Shown here: piece after piece, positions 44,501 to 53,894 of the stretch
How positions within the stretch are numbered: position 1 is the first letter of the stretch
How the letters are laid out: each line of letters begins with the position of its first letter
Assembly (NCBI RefSeq): GCF_004342425.1
Contig: NZ_SLWQ01000001.1
Span: forward strand, 124,001 to 188,000
DNA from: Dokdonella fugitiva
GTDB taxonomy: Bacteria; Pseudomonadota; Gammaproteobacteria; Xanthomonadales; Rhodanobacteraceae
DNA: 64,000 bases
Direction: 5' to 3'
Position numbers and translations under genes: made by a program
The notes under the pieces: generated by a model
The model's database searches: none
What the model was told of the DNA's origin: nothing
The model's input: the letters and a program-made list of their open reading frames with translations, nothing else

Positions 44501-47500
44501 GGCAGCTCGGAATCGGCCATCGCGATCGCTTCATGCGCATCGCGCAGCCAGTCGTCGACCGAGGTCTCCGTCGTCGACGCAGGCGAAAGCGACGCTGCCT
44601 CCATGAACGGCTCGGGCGGCACGTCCGCTTCGGCCGGGGCCGCGTCGGGGGCGACGCTCGCCGGCATCTCGGCCACGTCGCTGTACCAGGTCAGCGATGC
44701 CTCGGGTTCGGGCAGCGAGTCGCGCAGCGCGACCATGCGTGCGGCGAGCGCGCTGGAGTCCGGCAGTTGCGCATCGCCGGTTTCCAGCCGGTGCATCACG
44801 TCGCGCGTGAGCGCCGCGGTGTCGCGCATCGCGGCGACGCCGACGCGCAACGGCGGACGGTCCGCCGCGCGCAGGCGCTTGATGTAGGTCTCGAGCGGCG
44901 CGAGCACGTTGCCGATGGATGGAATGTCCACCATCGCGATCGCGCCATTCAGCGTGTGCACGGCGCGCAGCAGCGATTCGCTCGCGCGGATCGCTTCGGG
45001 CTCGCAGTTCGCGACGTACTCGTCGACGACACCGAGGTGCGCGGCGACCTCGCTCTGCAGGATGTCGAACAGCACCGGATCGATGTTCGGCAGCGGGCCC
45101 GCGACGACCTGCGCGGCCGCGGCGGGCGCAGCGACGGCTGCAGTGTCGCCCGTGAGCGAGCCCGTCGCCTGCACCTCCGCGTGCAGCGAAGGCTGTTCGC
45201 GCACCGGCGCGGGGACGCGCCGGCGCACCGTGCGGCGAACGGTGCGCGTGCCGGACGCGGCAGCGGGAACGCGCGCATCCTCGCCGGCGGCGACCCGATC
45301 GGCCGTGTCCATGATGCCGGCGACGTTGGCGCTGGCGCCGGCGTCGCCGCGCAGCGCGGCGAGCAGCGCCGGCAACGTGCCGACCGCGTGGTCGACCAGC
45401 GAGACGACCGCGTCGCCCGGCAGGATCGTGCGGTCGAGCACGCGGTTGAGCATGTTCTCGACCTTCCAGCTGAACTCGCCCAGGGTGAGCGCGCCGACGA
45501 GGCGGCCCGACCCCTTGAGGGTATGGAACGAGCGGCGGATCGGCTTGAGTTCCTCCAGGTTGCCCGTGTCGCGTTTCCACACCGGCAGCTGGTTGCGCAG
45601 GTTGGTGATCTCCTCGTCGACCTCCTCGAGGAAGACTTCGCGGATGTCGTCGTCGATTTCCTCGGCGGCGGCACCTTCGAAGCCGGCGAGGGGCTGCTCG
45701 CCCGCGGCGACTTCTTCCTCGATCTCTTCCTCGACTTCGATCCACTGCTCGTCCGCAGCGACGCCGCCGGTCGAATCGGTCTGGGCGAGGCGCAGGCCGG
45801 AGATGTCGTGCGATTCGGGTTCGGCCTGGCGCGCTTCGCCGACCACGAGGTCATGCAGGTCGCGACCGGGCAGCACGTCGATCGTCGGCGTCGCATTCGC
45901 GGCGGGGTGCTCCATCACGCCGGGCTCGAGCGCGACGGGTGACGGCGCGGCGGGTGGTGCCGCGGGCGCCGTGCCCGTCCGCTCCGCGGCAGGCGCGGCG
46001 CGCGGCGGCTCAGGCGCTTGAACCGGCTTCTCGCGCAGCTCCGCCGGCGGCAGCGGCCAGTAGCCGAGCGCTTCGAGGCTTTCGCGTGCGACGTCGAGGA
46101 TCTTGTCGCGGTTGCGGCGCTGTTCGCGCGTCGCCTCGAGGTAGTACTCGATCGCGGCGAGCGCATCGGCGAGCTTGTCCATCTGCTCGGCGGTCGGCAC
46201 GCGCTTGTGCGCGATGAGCTCGACTTCGACGAAGCGCACGACCGCGGTCATGAGCTCGGCCGCGTTGGCGAGGCCGAGCATGCGCAGCGCGCCGGCGATT
46301 TCCTCCAGCAGGCGCGGGATCTGCTGAACGCGCTGGTGGTCCCACGGTGACTCGATGAACGCGATGATGTCCTGCTTGGCCTGCTGGATGTTGACCGCGG
46401 CCTCGCGCATGAGCGCGTCGAGGATGCGACGCACCTCCGCCTTCGGGAGCTCCAGTTCGCCACTGCTCGGCGCTTCGCCGTCGCCGCCGTCGCCGAGCCG
46501 TTCGATGTGGTCGTCGAGCGAGGCCTCGACGTAGAGCAGCGCGCCGGCGACGTCGAGCAACGCGCCTTCGTCGACCGGGCGGCGGTGCTGCGACATCTCC
46601 TCGATGATTTCACGCTGTTCGCCGACGACTCGGCGCGGCACGCCGAGGCCGAGCATGCCGAGCGTGTCGCCGACGCGGTTGAGCACTTCGGCCTGCGCCG
46701 CGAGCTCGGACGCGTCGGTGTTGTGGCCGCGCAGGAAGATGTCGAGCGCTTCCTTGACGCGCACGAGGTCGTCCTTGATCGCCGCCGACACGGTGCCGAG
46801 CAGGTTCTTGTTGCGGCCCGTCATCGAGCCCTGCGCGTGCTGGAGTTCGCTCTGCGTCGGCAGCAGGGTGTCGAGGCGGTAGGTGCGGCGGATCTCCGCG
46901 CTGCGCGAGCCCGGCGCAACGCCGTTCGAGCCCGAGTGCGCGATGTAGTACAGCAGGTTCTTGACCAGTTCGCGCGGCGGCCTCGCCGCGAACGCGGCTT
47001 CGCCGCCCTCGGCGAAGCGGTGGATCTCGCGGTCGACGCGGCCGAACAGCAGCTTGACCGCGACGCTCGGCTCGAGCCCGCGGTTCTCCACGGCTTCGAC
47101 CACGCCCGCGGCGACCCACCACAGGCGGCGCGGCTCGACGCCGTGCGAGATCGCGCGCAGGCGATCGAGCACGTCCATGAGCCGGCGCAGGTGCTCGCCG
47201 TTGGTCGAGTCGCGGAACCATTTGAGCAGCGCGGCCTGGAATGCGAGCCGCAGGCGCAGCGCCTGCGCGCGCAGCTCGGCCGGCGCGGCCGGCGCCGCGC
47301 TGCCGGCGGCGGCTTCGGGCAGGGCCAGGCCGAGGTCGGGCGAGAACAGTGCCGATTCGCTCAGCAGGTTCTCGCCGCGCACCGCGCGCAGGTCGTTGAG
47401 CAGCGGCAGCAGGACGATCGGGATGTCCTTGTGGCCGCTCTGCAGGCGCTCGAGGTAATCGGGCAGCTGGACCATGCCGCGCATGAGCACGGAATAGCCT

Positions 47501-47766
47501 TCGTCGCGCTGCTTGATCGTGTCGGCGACGAGCGCTTCGGCGAGGCGCTCCATGTTCTCGACCACCATCGCCGCGCCGTACAGCTCGACCATGCGCAGCG
47601 TGCCCTGCACCTGGTGCAGGTGCTCGGCGCACGAGCGCATCAGCGTGATGTTGTCGGGCTCCTCGACGTAGGTCTCGAGCGACTCGCGCGCCTGCGCGAG
47701 CGTCGCGTCGAGCGCCGGCTTGACCCAGTTCAGGGCGGTGAATTCGCCATCGTCGTACAGTTTCAT
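41566..47766 (-). CDS. chpA: Giant CheA-type histidine kinase ChpA/PilL
   Basis: 2066 aa. Hybrid kinase of the type IV pilus chemosensory system. Candidate phosphotransfer motifs are HLHQVQGT (His near residue 50), FHTLKGSGR (about 748), VHTLNGAIA (about 937) and LHTLKGGAR (about 1316). After a Pro/Ala linker come a dimerisation helix region, the ATPase (LRNALAHGIEKPDERV, DDGRGMDRDAI, GRGVGMDVV, GSLTIDSKIGQGTQF) and a CheW-like domain. The C-terminal receiver has VVDDSITMRKV and phospho-Asp in LLDIEMPRMDG near residue 1990. The kinase receives PilJ signals via PilI and phosphorylates PilG. Residues 1070-1290 are highly acidic low complexity. Confidence 0.96.
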   Translation of the reverse strand: MKLYDDGEFTALNWVKPALDATLAQARESLETYVEEPDNITLMRSCAEHLHQVQGTLRMVELYGAAMVVENMERLAEALVADTIKQRDEGYSVLMRGMVQLPDYLERLQSGHKDIPIVLLPLLNDLRAVRGENLLSESALFSPDLGLALPEAAAGSAAPAAPAELRAQALRLRLAFQAALLKWFRDSTNGEHLRRLMDVLDRLRAISHGVEPRRLWWVAAGVVEAVENRGLEPSVAVKLLFGRVDREIHRFAEGGEAAFAARPPRELVKNLLYYIAHSGSNGVAPGSRSAEIRRTYRLDTLLPTQSELQHAQGSMTGRNKNLLGTVSAAIKDDLVRVKEALDIFLRGHNTDASELAAQAEVLNRVGDTLGMLGLGVPRRVVGEQREIIEEMSQHRRPVDEGALLDVAGALLYVEASLDDHIERLGDGGDGEAPSSGELELPKAEVRRILDALMREAAVNIQQAKQDIIAFIESPWDHQRVQQIPRLLEEIAGALRMLGLANAAELMTAVVRFVEVELIAHKRVPTAEQMDKLADALAAIEYYLEATREQRRNRDKILDVARESLEALGYWPLPPAELREKPVQAPEPPRAAPAAERTGTAPAAPPAAPSPVALEPGVMEHPAANATPTIDVLPGRDLHDLVVGEARQAEPESHDISGLRLAQTDSTGGVAADEQWIEVEEEIEEEVAAGEQPLAGFEGAAAEEIDDDIREVFLEEVDEEITNLRNQLPVWKRDTGNLEELKPIRRSFHTLKGSGRLVGALTLGEFSWKVENMLNRVLDRTILPGDAVVSLVDHAVGTLPALLAALRGDAGASANVAGIMDTADRVAAGEDARVPAAASGTRTVRRTVRRRVPAPVREQPSLHAEVQATGSLTGDTAAVAAPAAAAQVVAGPLPNIDPVLFDILQSEVAAHLGVVDEYVANCEPEAIRASESLLRAVHTLNGAIAMVDIPSIGNVLAPLETYIKRLRAADRPPLRVGVAAMRDTAALTRDVMHRLETGDAQLPDSSALAARMVALRDSLPEPEASLTWYSDVAEMPASVAPDAAPAEADVPPEPFMEAASLSPASTTETSVDDWLRDAHEAIAMADSELPPQAQIPDDLAAALAEFEKLPTLPTGTQEETPVIEQATDIEAMFAGLPVEEISLEASSIDVPEVEDIAPGAPAIDAPPAVDGAGIANVPFPDAGELQVEEVELDSTSAPDTDFGGFDDAAATPPAVESEAAGPSFPADAESAPEPAAPAAPVGVVPGVHAPLGGREAPPLAEDPQPDGALEAADADDDLLDIFVTESEDILDHADTVVASLRESPHDRAHIVALQRDLHTLKGGARMAGLAPIGDLSHAMESLVDAVSDGRLAVDRAAVESLERGFDRLHVLVQRVAQRKALAMPLHAIARFEALVAGEDLHRGVTPAAAATPAATQPAAAPAAADTAPASRPVPRHLTAMDQEDVERAPQEMIRVRSELLDSLVNFAGEVSIYRSRLEQQISNFRFNLVEFEQTVNRLREQLRKLEIETEAQIIARYQREQHDSTSTFDPLELDRFSQLQQLSRALSESVSDLVSIQGILDEQTRQSETLLLQQSRVSSELQEGLMRTRMVPFDSLVPNLRRTLRQAAQEIGKRAQLKVDGAHGEMDRNLLERMKAPFEHMLRNALAHGIEKPDERVAAGKPAEGTVNIAVSREATEVVLRITDDGRGMDRDAIRRKAIERGLLKPDVQLSDRDLYGFILETGFSTAEQVTQLAGRGVGMDVVNNEIKQLGGSLTIDSKIGQGTQFTIRLPFTLAVTQAILVKLGESSYAIPMSSVQGVARIAHDDLERRIAEGNPKHNYAGEEFSIYELSQLLGLPRPRTTSDDTQIPLLMTRTGDQRAAVRIDGVVGSREIVVKSVGPQVSSVPGIFGATIMGDGSVVMILDLAPLVRRLAALRARIDAGAIEELPAFMAPEPEQPSDVRAKPLVMVVDDSITMRKVTTRVLERADFEVLTAKDGLDALEKLQETVPDIMLLDIEMPRMDGYELATYMRNDSRLRKVPIIMITSRTGEKHRQRAFEIGVERYLGKPYQEDDLLRQVQEVLRRERV

Positions 47767-47873
47767 GCCACTAGCCTCGACTGCGACGACCGGCGCGCAC
47801 CGTGCGCGGCGCCGCAGGGGCGCCCGCTCGGGACGGATGGAGGGTGATCAGGGGTCGCTTCATTCGTCTCGAC

Positions 47874-49910
47874 TCATCCCGGCAGCTTGAAGTCGGCGAC
47901 CGACCGGCGCAGGTCCGAAGCGAGCTGCGCCAGGTTGCCGATCGACTCCGCGGTCTGGCTCGCGCCGACCGAAGTCTGCGAGGTGATCTCCTGGATCACG
48001 TTCATCGTCGCGGAAATGTTCGTCGCCGCGGCGGACTGCTGCCGCGCCGAGGTCGAGATGCCCTGAATCAGCGCGGCGAGGTTGTTCGACACGTTTTCGA
48101 TCTCGCCGAGCGCGTGGCCCGCGTCCTCGGCGAGGCGCGCGCCCGAAACCACTTCCGAGGTCGTCTGCTCCATCGAGCTGACCGCCTCGTTGGTGTCGGA
48201 CTGAATCGTCTGCACGAGCGTTTCGATTCGCTTCGTCGCGCCGGACGCGCGTTCGGCCAGTCGCTGCACTTCGTCCGCGACGACCGCGAAGCCGCGGCCC
48301 GCCTCGCCGGCCGAAGCGGCCTGGATCGCCGCGTTCAAGGCGAGGATGTTGGTCTGCTCTGCGAGGTCGTTGATGAGTTCGACGATCGCGCCGATTTCCT
48401 GCGACGACTCGCCGAGGCGCTTGATGCGCTTGGACGTCTCCTGGATCTGGTCGCGGATCGAGTCCATGCCCTGGATCGTCTGGCGCACGACCTGGGCGCC
48501 GTTCGCGGCGATCTGCACCGAGCGCTGCGCCACGTCCGCGCTTTCGGCGGAGTTCTTCGACACGTTGTCGATCGAGGTCGCCATGTCGTTGATCGCCACC
48601 GAGGCGGAGCTGATCTGCCGCGCCTGGTGCTGCGCGGCGTCGGCGAGCTGCATCGCGGTCGCCTGCGTTTCCTGCGCCGCGGCGGACACCTGCACGGCCG
48701 TCTCGTTGATCGTCGTGACGAGGCTGCGCAGCGCCTCCACCGCGAAGTTGACCGAGTCGGCGATCGCGCCGGTGATGTCCTCGGTGACGGTCGCCTTGAC
48801 GGTCAGGTCGCCTTCGGCGAGCGATCCCATCTCGTCGAGCAGGCGCAGAATCGCGTCCTGGTTGCGCTGGTTGAGTTCGTTGGTCTGCTGCAGGCGGCGG
48901 CGCTGGTCGCGGATCAGGTTGTAGCCGAGGAACAGCAGCAGCAGCATCGCGATGGCGGCGGCGAGCGCGCCCCACACCGGGTTGCGGAAGTTCGCGAGGT
49001 TCTTGGTCGAGGACATCGCGTCGATCGTCTGCGCGGCGGTCACCGCGCGCAGCAGCACGTCCTGGCTGTCCGTGAACGACTTGTCCGACGCGTCCTTGAC
49101 CTCCTGCAGGTTCGGCGCGGAGTCGACGATCGTCTTGACCGGTTCGGTCACCGACGTCCACTGCTGCGCGACGTCGCCGACGATCTGCTTGGCGGCGGCG
49201 TTGTCGAGCGGCTTGATGTTGAGCTCGGGCGCGCCCTCGAGCAGGCCGGTCACGACGGTCTGGTAGAGGCGCGAGTCGCGGCCGAGGCCGTCGGCGGACA
49301 TCTGCGTGTCGGCGCCGCCGACGAGGATGCGCGTGACGCGGTTGCTCATGCGGTCGGCGAGCTGCATCTGGCGCGAGGCGATGTAGACCTGCGAGGCACT
49401 CGCGTTGCGGTCGGTCAGGATGTTGACGACCTCGCTCATGCGCGAGTTGAGCGCGGACACCTTGTCGATGAAGTCCTTGGCGTTGGTGTTCGCGGTGAGG
49501 ACGACCGCCTGGTTGTCGATGATCTTCTTGGCGTCCGCCTGCAGCTGCTTCCATGCCGAGGTGAGCGCCTGTACCTCCTTCGGCATGCGCGTCGCGTAGC
49601 CCTTCATGCCGGTCTTGTCGCCCTGGTTCAGCGCCTCGACGTAGGCATTGATGTTCTCGCTCGTGCTCTTGAGCTCCTGGAAGGCGAGTTCGTTGCCGCC
49701 CGCCGCTTCCGCCGCGTACTTGGCGAGCTGCTGCGAGGACACCTGGATCTGCGTCGTGTACGCGACGGCTTTTCGATCCTGCACGTTCTGGAAGTACAAC
49801 AGGACGAAATTCGCGATCGCGATGATGAACAACACGCCCAGCACGATGAACAGCACCGTGTTGGCGCGGCCGCCGCGCTCGAGTCCGACTGCACCCGACG
49901 TAGTACTCAC
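47874..49910 (-). CDS. pilJ: Methyl-accepting chemoreceptor PilJ
   Basis: 678 aa. N-terminal helix ([22 protein letters not shown]), a periplasmic domain of about 280 residues with two repeated PilJ-type helical modules, a second helix ([23 protein letters not shown]), HAMP and the signalling domain. The hairpin tip reads [36 protein letters not shown]. Starts at a GTG (49910). It senses pilus or surface signals for the Pil-Chp pathway. Confidence 0.96.
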   Translation of the reverse strand: MSTTSGAVGLERGGRANTVLFIVLGVLFIIAIANFVLLYFQNVQDRKAVAYTTQIQVSSQQLAKYAAEAAGGNELAFQELKSTSENINAYVEALNQGDKTGMKGYATRMPKEVQALTSAWKQLQADAKKIIDNQAVVLTANTNAKDFIDKVSALNSRMSEVVNILTDRNASASQVYIASRQMQLADRMSNRVTRILVGGADTQMSADGLGRDSRLYQTVVTGLLEGAPELNIKPLDNAAAKQIVGDVAQQWTSVTEPVKTIVDSAPNLQEVKDASDKSFTDSQDVLLRAVTAAQTIDAMSSTKNLANFRNPVWGALAAAIAMLLLLFLGYNLIRDQRRRLQQTNELNQRNQDAILRLLDEMGSLAEGDLTVKATVTEDITGAIADSVNFAVEALRSLVTTINETAVQVSAAAQETQATAMQLADAAQHQARQISSASVAINDMATSIDNVSKNSAESADVAQRSVQIAANGAQVVRQTIQGMDSIRDQIQETSKRIKRLGESSQEIGAIVELINDLAEQTNILALNAAIQAASAGEAGRGFAVVADEVQRLAERASGATKRIETLVQTIQSDTNEAVSSMEQTTSEVVSGARLAEDAGHALGEIENVSNNLAALIQGISTSARQQSAAATNISATMNVIQEITSQTSVGASQTAESIGNLAQLASDLRRSVADFKLPG

Positions 49911-49970
49911 ACTTCACCCCCTATCGTTCTTCTCACCGCCGGCCCCCGAGGGTCGCCGGTGCGGGACATC

Positions 49971-50519
49971 TCATGCCGCGGCCTGCTGGAAATGGGCGCT
50001 GCGCACGAGGGCTGCCATGCTGAACAGCCCCCATTGCACCTCGCCCAACTGGACGTTCTCGCCGACGTAATGGTTGTAGCGCTCGTCCGCCTCGCCGACC
50101 GCCGCGGTCAGCTGTTCCTCGGAGAAGCTGCGCTGGCCGAGCACTTCGTCGACGAGCAGGCCGACGCTGCCGCCGTGCTGGCGCACGACCAGCACGCGCG
50201 TCGTCTCCGTGTTCGGGCTGCGGCCGCCGCCGACGAAGTCGCGCAGGTCGACCACCGGCACGAGGTTGCCGCGCACGTTGGCGACGCCGAGCAGCCAGCT
50301 CTTCGCGCCGGGCACGAGCGTGACCACAGGCGGCGTCAGGATTTCGTTGACCTCGGCGATGCTGCTGACGAAGTGGCGGTCGCCGATGCGGAAGCCGATG
50401 CCACGCCACAAGCCCGGCGCGTCGACCTGCTCCGGCGCGCCGGCCGCGTGGGCGAGGCTGCGCTGCTCGTACTCGGCGAGCACCTCGTACGGCGTGGTGG
50501 AATAGTTCTGCGCGGCCAT
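49971..50519 (-). CDS. pilI: CheW-like adaptor PilI
   Basis: 182 aa. CheW domain covering GIGFRIGDRHFVSSIAEVNEILTPP, GAKSWLLGVANVRGNLVPVVDLRDFVGGG and VLVVRQHGGSVGLLVDEVLGQRSFSEEQL. Couples PilJ to the ChpA kinase. It lies between pilG and pilJ. The ATG at 50519 follows the stop of a tiny open frame by 1 bp. Confidence 0.93.
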   Translation of the reverse strand: MAAQNYSTTPYEVLAEYEQRSLAHAAGAPEQVDAPGLWRGIGFRIGDRHFVSSIAEVNEILTPPVVTLVPGAKSWLLGVANVRGNLVPVVDLRDFVGGGRSPNTETTRVLVVRQHGGSVGLLVDEVLGQRSFSEEQLTAAVGEADERYNHYVGENVQLGEVQWGLFSMAALVRSAHFQQAAA

Positions 50520-50520
50520 G

Positions 50521-50601
50521 TCAGCGAGCCCTCGTCACGCGCGCGCCCGCGCGGCCTTTCGCCGCGGTCGCGACACTTGCGGTGGTACGCATCGCTGCCA
50601 T
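50521..50601 (-). CDS. Possible 26-codon open frame between pilG and pilI
   Basis: A basic, Ala/Arg-rich peptide (MAAMRTTASVATAAKGRAGA and six more residues). Its ATG is preceded by two GGAGG-like ribosome binding sites (GGGGAGGGGAGGAC), and its stop ends 1 bp before the pilI ATG. This is the position of pilH in Pseudomonas, but there is no similarity to a receiver domain. It may only serve to deliver ribosomes to pilI, which has no good site of its own, or be chance. Confidence 0.3.
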   Translation of the reverse strand: MAAMRTTASVATAAKGRAGARVTRAR

Positions 50602-50629
50602 GTCCTCCCCTCCCCAAAGGCGCCCGTGC

Positions 50630-51028
50630 TCACGTCCCGTCGACGTGGCGGCGGATCGCGCCGAGCAGTTCTTCGCGGGTGAACGGCTTGGTCAGGTACT
50701 GCTCCGAGCCGACGATGCGCCCGCGCGCCTTGTCGAACAGGCCGTCCTTGGACGACAGCATGATCACCGGCGTGTTCTTGAACAGCTGGTTGTTCTTGAT
50801 GAGCGCGCAGGTCTGGTAGCCGTCCAGGCGCGGCATCATGATGTCCACGAAGATGATCTGCGGCTGCTGGTCAGAGATTTTGGCGAGCGCCTCGAAGCCG
50901 TCGGTCGCAGTGACGACGTCGCATCCTTCCTTGCGCAGCAAGGTCTCGGCAGTGCGGCGTATGGTCTTCGAATCATCGATGACCATGACCTTGACGCCGT
51001 TCAGGCCGCCCTCTTTTGTGTCGTCCAC
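50630..51028 (-). CDS. pilG: Response regulator PilG
   Basis: 132 aa single receiver domain. VKVMVIDDSKTIRRTAETLL, phospho-Asp in IIFVDIMMPRLDGYQTC, VIMLSSKDG and the invariant Lys in YLTKPFTREELL are all present. The N-terminus (M)DDTKEGGLNGVKV matches PilG and starts at a GTG. Phosphorylated PilG promotes pilus extension. First gene of the pilG-pilI-pilJ-chpA-chpB-chpC operon; no pilH. Confidence 0.95.
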   Translation of the reverse strand: MDDTKEGGLNGVKVMVIDDSKTIRRTAETLLRKEGCDVVTATDGFEALAKISDQQPQIIFVDIMMPRLDGYQTCALIKNNQLFKNTPVIMLSSKDGLFDKARGRIVGSEQYLTKPFTREELLGAIRRHVDGT

Positions 51029-51432
51029 CTAACCCCCTCGCCACTCGACATCTGTAGTTCGCGGCCGCGCCCGTGAATTCGGACGCGTCGCCATGGCATG
51101 CAATCCGCATGCCTGAAATGACGGAATACGAAGCGCCTGATCTGGCGCACCACGCGGCCGTGCCCCTTATCCAACATAGCTAGCGAAGCTGTCAAGTTGT
51201 TGGCGTAAGTGTACGAACCGACGAAAGTTCGCCCCCCGACCAAGGCGCCACGCGAGCGTTCCGAGTGTAGTATGCGACCCGCCCTGCGGTTGCGACGGGT
51301 TTCGCGCTTGCATCGCCGTTGTGCACAGCAAAAATCGGCGCAAAGTGACGCTCCCGGCCCCGCCGTGGCATGGTTCGCAGCCGGCCTCGCGGCCGCACCG
51401 CTATGCTCCCACGAACCGCGTCCGGAAGACTG
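51029..51432. other. Divergent intergenic region between pilG and gshB
   Basis: 404 bp without a convincing gene. It holds a TTGACA box facing pilG at 51190-51195. The GC content dips at 51165-51230. No strong hairpin or known operator was recognised; an open frame into gshB from 51370 is taken as spurious. Confidence 0.6.
51167..51195 (-). promoter_or_regulatory. Putative promoter of the Pil-Chp operon
   Basis: A consensus TTGACA (51195-51190) is followed after 17 bp by GGATAA (51172-51167) on the minus strand, about 140 bp from the pilG start. The -10 is weak, so a different sigma factor or an activator may be needed. Confidence 0.45.
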
Positions 51433-52386
51433 ATGACCCCTAGCCTCGCCGTGCTGATGGATCCGATCGGCACGATCAACCCGAAGAAGGACACCACGCT
51501 GGCCCTGCTGCTCGAAGCGCAGCGCCGCGGCCATTCCCTCCACTACATGACCCAGGGCGACCTCGCGGTGCGCGACGGCGCGGCCTGGGCGCGGCTGGCG
51601 CCACTGGCCGTGCGCGACGACCCGCACGACTGGTTCAGCCTCGGCGCCGGCGCCTGGCGGCCGCTCGCCGGCATCGACTATGTGCTCGCACGCAAGGACC
51701 CGCCGGTCGACGCGCAGTTCATCTACGACACGATGGTGCTCGAGGTCGCGCAGCGCGACGGGGTCGAGGTCGTGAACGACCCGCGCGGCCTGCGCGACGC
51801 GAACGAGAAGCTGTTCTCGCTGCAGTTCCCGCAATGCTGCCCGCCCACGGCCATCGCGCGCGACGCCGCCGAGCTCAAGCGCTTCGTCGCCGAACACGGC
51901 GAAGTCGTGCTCAAGCCGCTCGACGGCATGGGCGGGCGCAGCATCTTCCGTTCCCGCCACGGCGACCCGAACCTCAACGTCATCCTCGAGACCCTGACCG
52001 GCAACGGCCACGGCTTCGCGATCGCGCAGAAGTTCATTCCCGAGATCAGCGCCGGCGACAAGCGCATCCTCATGATCGACGGCGAACCGGTGCCGTACGC
52101 GCTCGCGCGCATCCCGCAGGGCGACGATTTCCGCGGCAACCTCGCCGCCGGCGGCAAGGGCGTCGGCGTGCCGTTGTCCGAGCGCGACCGCTGGATCGCC
52201 GCCCAGGTCGGCCCGGAGCTGCGCCGGCGGCGCATGCGCTTCGTCGGCCTCGACGTGATCGGCGACTGGCTCACCGAGATCAACGTGACCTCGCCGACCT
52301 GCGTGCGCGAGCTCGACGCGCAATTCGGCCTCAACATCGCCGGGCTGCTGTTCGACCGGCTCGAAGCGGGTGCCGCCGACGGATGA
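51433..52386 (+). CDS. gshB: Glutathione synthetase
   Basis: 317 aa, normal size. ATP-grasp enzyme joining gamma-glutamylcysteine and glycine. Signature stretches: LMDPIGTINPKKDTTLALLLEAQRRGH, DYVLARKDPPVDAQFIYDT, NDPRGLRDANEKLF, VLKPLDGMGGRSIFR, GEPVPYALARIPQGDDFRGNLAAGG and GLDVIGDWLTEINVTSPT. The ATG at 51433 gives the family start. Overlaps tonB by ATGA. Confidence 0.98.
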   Translation: MTPSLAVLMDPIGTINPKKDTTLALLLEAQRRGHSLHYMTQGDLAVRDGAAWARLAPLAVRDDPHDWFSLGAGAWRPLAGIDYVLARKDPPVDAQFIYDTMVLEVAQRDGVEVVNDPRGLRDANEKLFSLQFPQCCPPTAIARDAAELKRFVAEHGEVVLKPLDGMGGRSIFRSRHGDPNLNVILETLTGNGHGFAIAQKFIPEISAGDKRILMIDGEPVPYALARIPQGDDFRGNLAAGGKGVGVPLSERDRWIAAQVGPELRRRRMRFVGLDVIGDWLTEINVTSPTCVRELDAQFGLNIAGLLFDRLEAGAADG

Positions 52387-53243
52387 GCGACCCGACGACG
52401 AGCAGCGCCGACCGCCTCGGCGTCACCCTGCTGTTTTCCGCCGTCGCCCACGCGGTGCTCGCGCTCGGCATCACGTTCGAGTTCGAAAAGGCGCCGCCAC
52501 GCCTGCCGTCGCTCGACGTGATCCTCGTGCAGTCGGCCAACAGCGAGAAGCCGGAGAAGGCCGACTTCATCGCCCAGGCGAGCAACAGCGGTGGCGGCGA
52601 CGCCGACAAGCCGCACCGGCCGTCGCAGCCGCTGTCGGGACCGGTGCCGAAGGCGACCCCGGGCGTGGCCCCGATCCCGCTCGAGGACGGGGCGCCGCGG
52701 CCGACGCCGCCGAGCCCGACCGAGATGCTCACCCAGCGCACGTCGACCTATCGCATCACGACCGACCAGCAGGTCGCCGAGGCCGAGCCGCAACCGGACC
52801 GCCTCGAACGCGAGACCGACCAGCGCAAGCTCGAGATGGCGCGGCTCGCGCAGGAGATCCAGCACGAAGCGGAGCAGTACGCGAAGCGGCCCAAGCGCAA
52901 GTACATTTCCGCGAACACGCAGGAATACGAGTTCGCCGCCTACATGCGTGCCTGGGTCGCGCGCATCGAACGCATCGGCAACCTCAACTATCCCGACGAG
53001 GCGCGGCGACGCCAGTTGCACGGCCAGCTCGTGCTCACGGTCGGGCTCGACCGCAAGGGCAAGGTGAAGAGCATCGACGTGATCCAGTCGAGCGGGCACA
53101 AGGTGCTCGACGACGCGGCGATGCGCATCGTGCGCCTGGCCGAGCCGTTCCCGGCCTTGCCCGAGAGCAAGGAACAGGTCGACGAGCTCTACATCAGCCG
53201 CACCTGGCAGTTCCTGCCGGGCGACATCCTCGTCAACCGCTGA
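52383..53243 (+). CDS. tonB: TonB-family energy transducer
   Basis: 286 aa. One N-terminal helix (LGVTLLFSAVAHAVLALGITF), a Pro/Glu/Arg-rich periplasmic spacer (about residues 60-170) and a C-terminal TonB domain: YPDEARRRQLHGQLVLTVGLDRKGKVKSIDVIQSSG then LDDAAMRIVRLAEPFPALP. It transmits the proton motive force to outer-membrane receptors. No exbB or exbD is adjacent. Translationally coupled to gshB. Confidence 0.9.
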   Translation: MSDPTTSSADRLGVTLLFSAVAHAVLALGITFEFEKAPPRLPSLDVILVQSANSEKPEKADFIAQASNSGGGDADKPHRPSQPLSGPVPKATPGVAPIPLEDGAPRPTPPSPTEMLTQRTSTYRITTDQQVAEAEPQPDRLERETDQRKLEMARLAQEIQHEAEQYAKRPKRKYISANTQEYEFAAYMRAWVARIERIGNLNYPDEARRRQLHGQLVLTVGLDRKGKVKSIDVIQSSGHKVLDDAAMRIVRLAEPFPALPESKEQVDELYISRTWQFLPGDILVNR

Positions 53244-53330
53244 CCGCGGACGCGGGTCCGCGCGATGCGACGGGGATTCCCGTTCAGCGCGTCCTTAGGC
53301 CCGCCCGCGGCGCTCGCGTACAATCGCGCC

Positions 53331-53894
53331 ATGGCCGACACCACGCCGCTCACCAACCAGCTGCTGATCGCGATGCCGACGTTGCGCGACCCGAATTTCG
53401 CGCGCGGCGTCGCGTTCCTGTGCCAGCACGGTGAGGACGGCGCGATGGGCCTGATGATCAATCGCCTGTCCGAATACCGCCTCGGCGACGTGCTCGCGCA
53501 GATGAACATGCATTCCGAGCTCGCCGACGTCGTCGACGCGCCGGTGCTGATCGGCGGCCCGGTGCAGCCCGAGCGCGGCTTCGTGCTGCATTCGCCCGGC
53601 GGCGAATGGGAATCCTCGTTCCGCATCTCCGAGCAGATCGCGGTGACGACGTCGCGCGACATCCTCGTCGCGATGGCCGCGGGCAAGGGCCCGCGCCACG
53701 CGGTCGTCACGCTCGGCTATTCCGGCTGGAGCCCGGGCCAGCTCGAGCAGGAACTGTACGAGAACCACTGGCTGACCGCGCCGGCGACCGAGCACGTGCT
53801 GTTCGAGACGCCGCTCGAGGAACGCTGGGAAGCCGCCGCCGGCCTCGTCGGCGTCAACCTGTTCCAGCTCGCGAGCTATGCCGGGCACGCCTGA
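53331..53894 (+). CDS. yqgE: UPF0301/YqgE (AlgH-like) protein
   Basis: 187 aa. LTNQLLIAMPTLRDPNFARGVAFLCQHGEDGAMGLMIN, VLIGGPVQPERGFVLHS and GYSGWSPGQLEQELYENHWL are diagnostic of the family. Role uncertain (AlgH was linked to alginate regulation). The ATG at 53331 is chosen; upstream extension is not conserved. Overlaps ruvX, its usual partner. Confidence 0.95.
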   Translation: MADTTPLTNQLLIAMPTLRDPNFARGVAFLCQHGEDGAMGLMINRLSEYRLGDVLAQMNMHSELADVVDAPVLIGGPVQPERGFVLHSPGGEWESSFRISEQIAVTTSRDILVAMAAGKGPRHAVVTLGYSGWSPGQLEQELYENHWLTAPATEHVLFETPLEERWEAAAGLVGVNLFQLASYAGHA

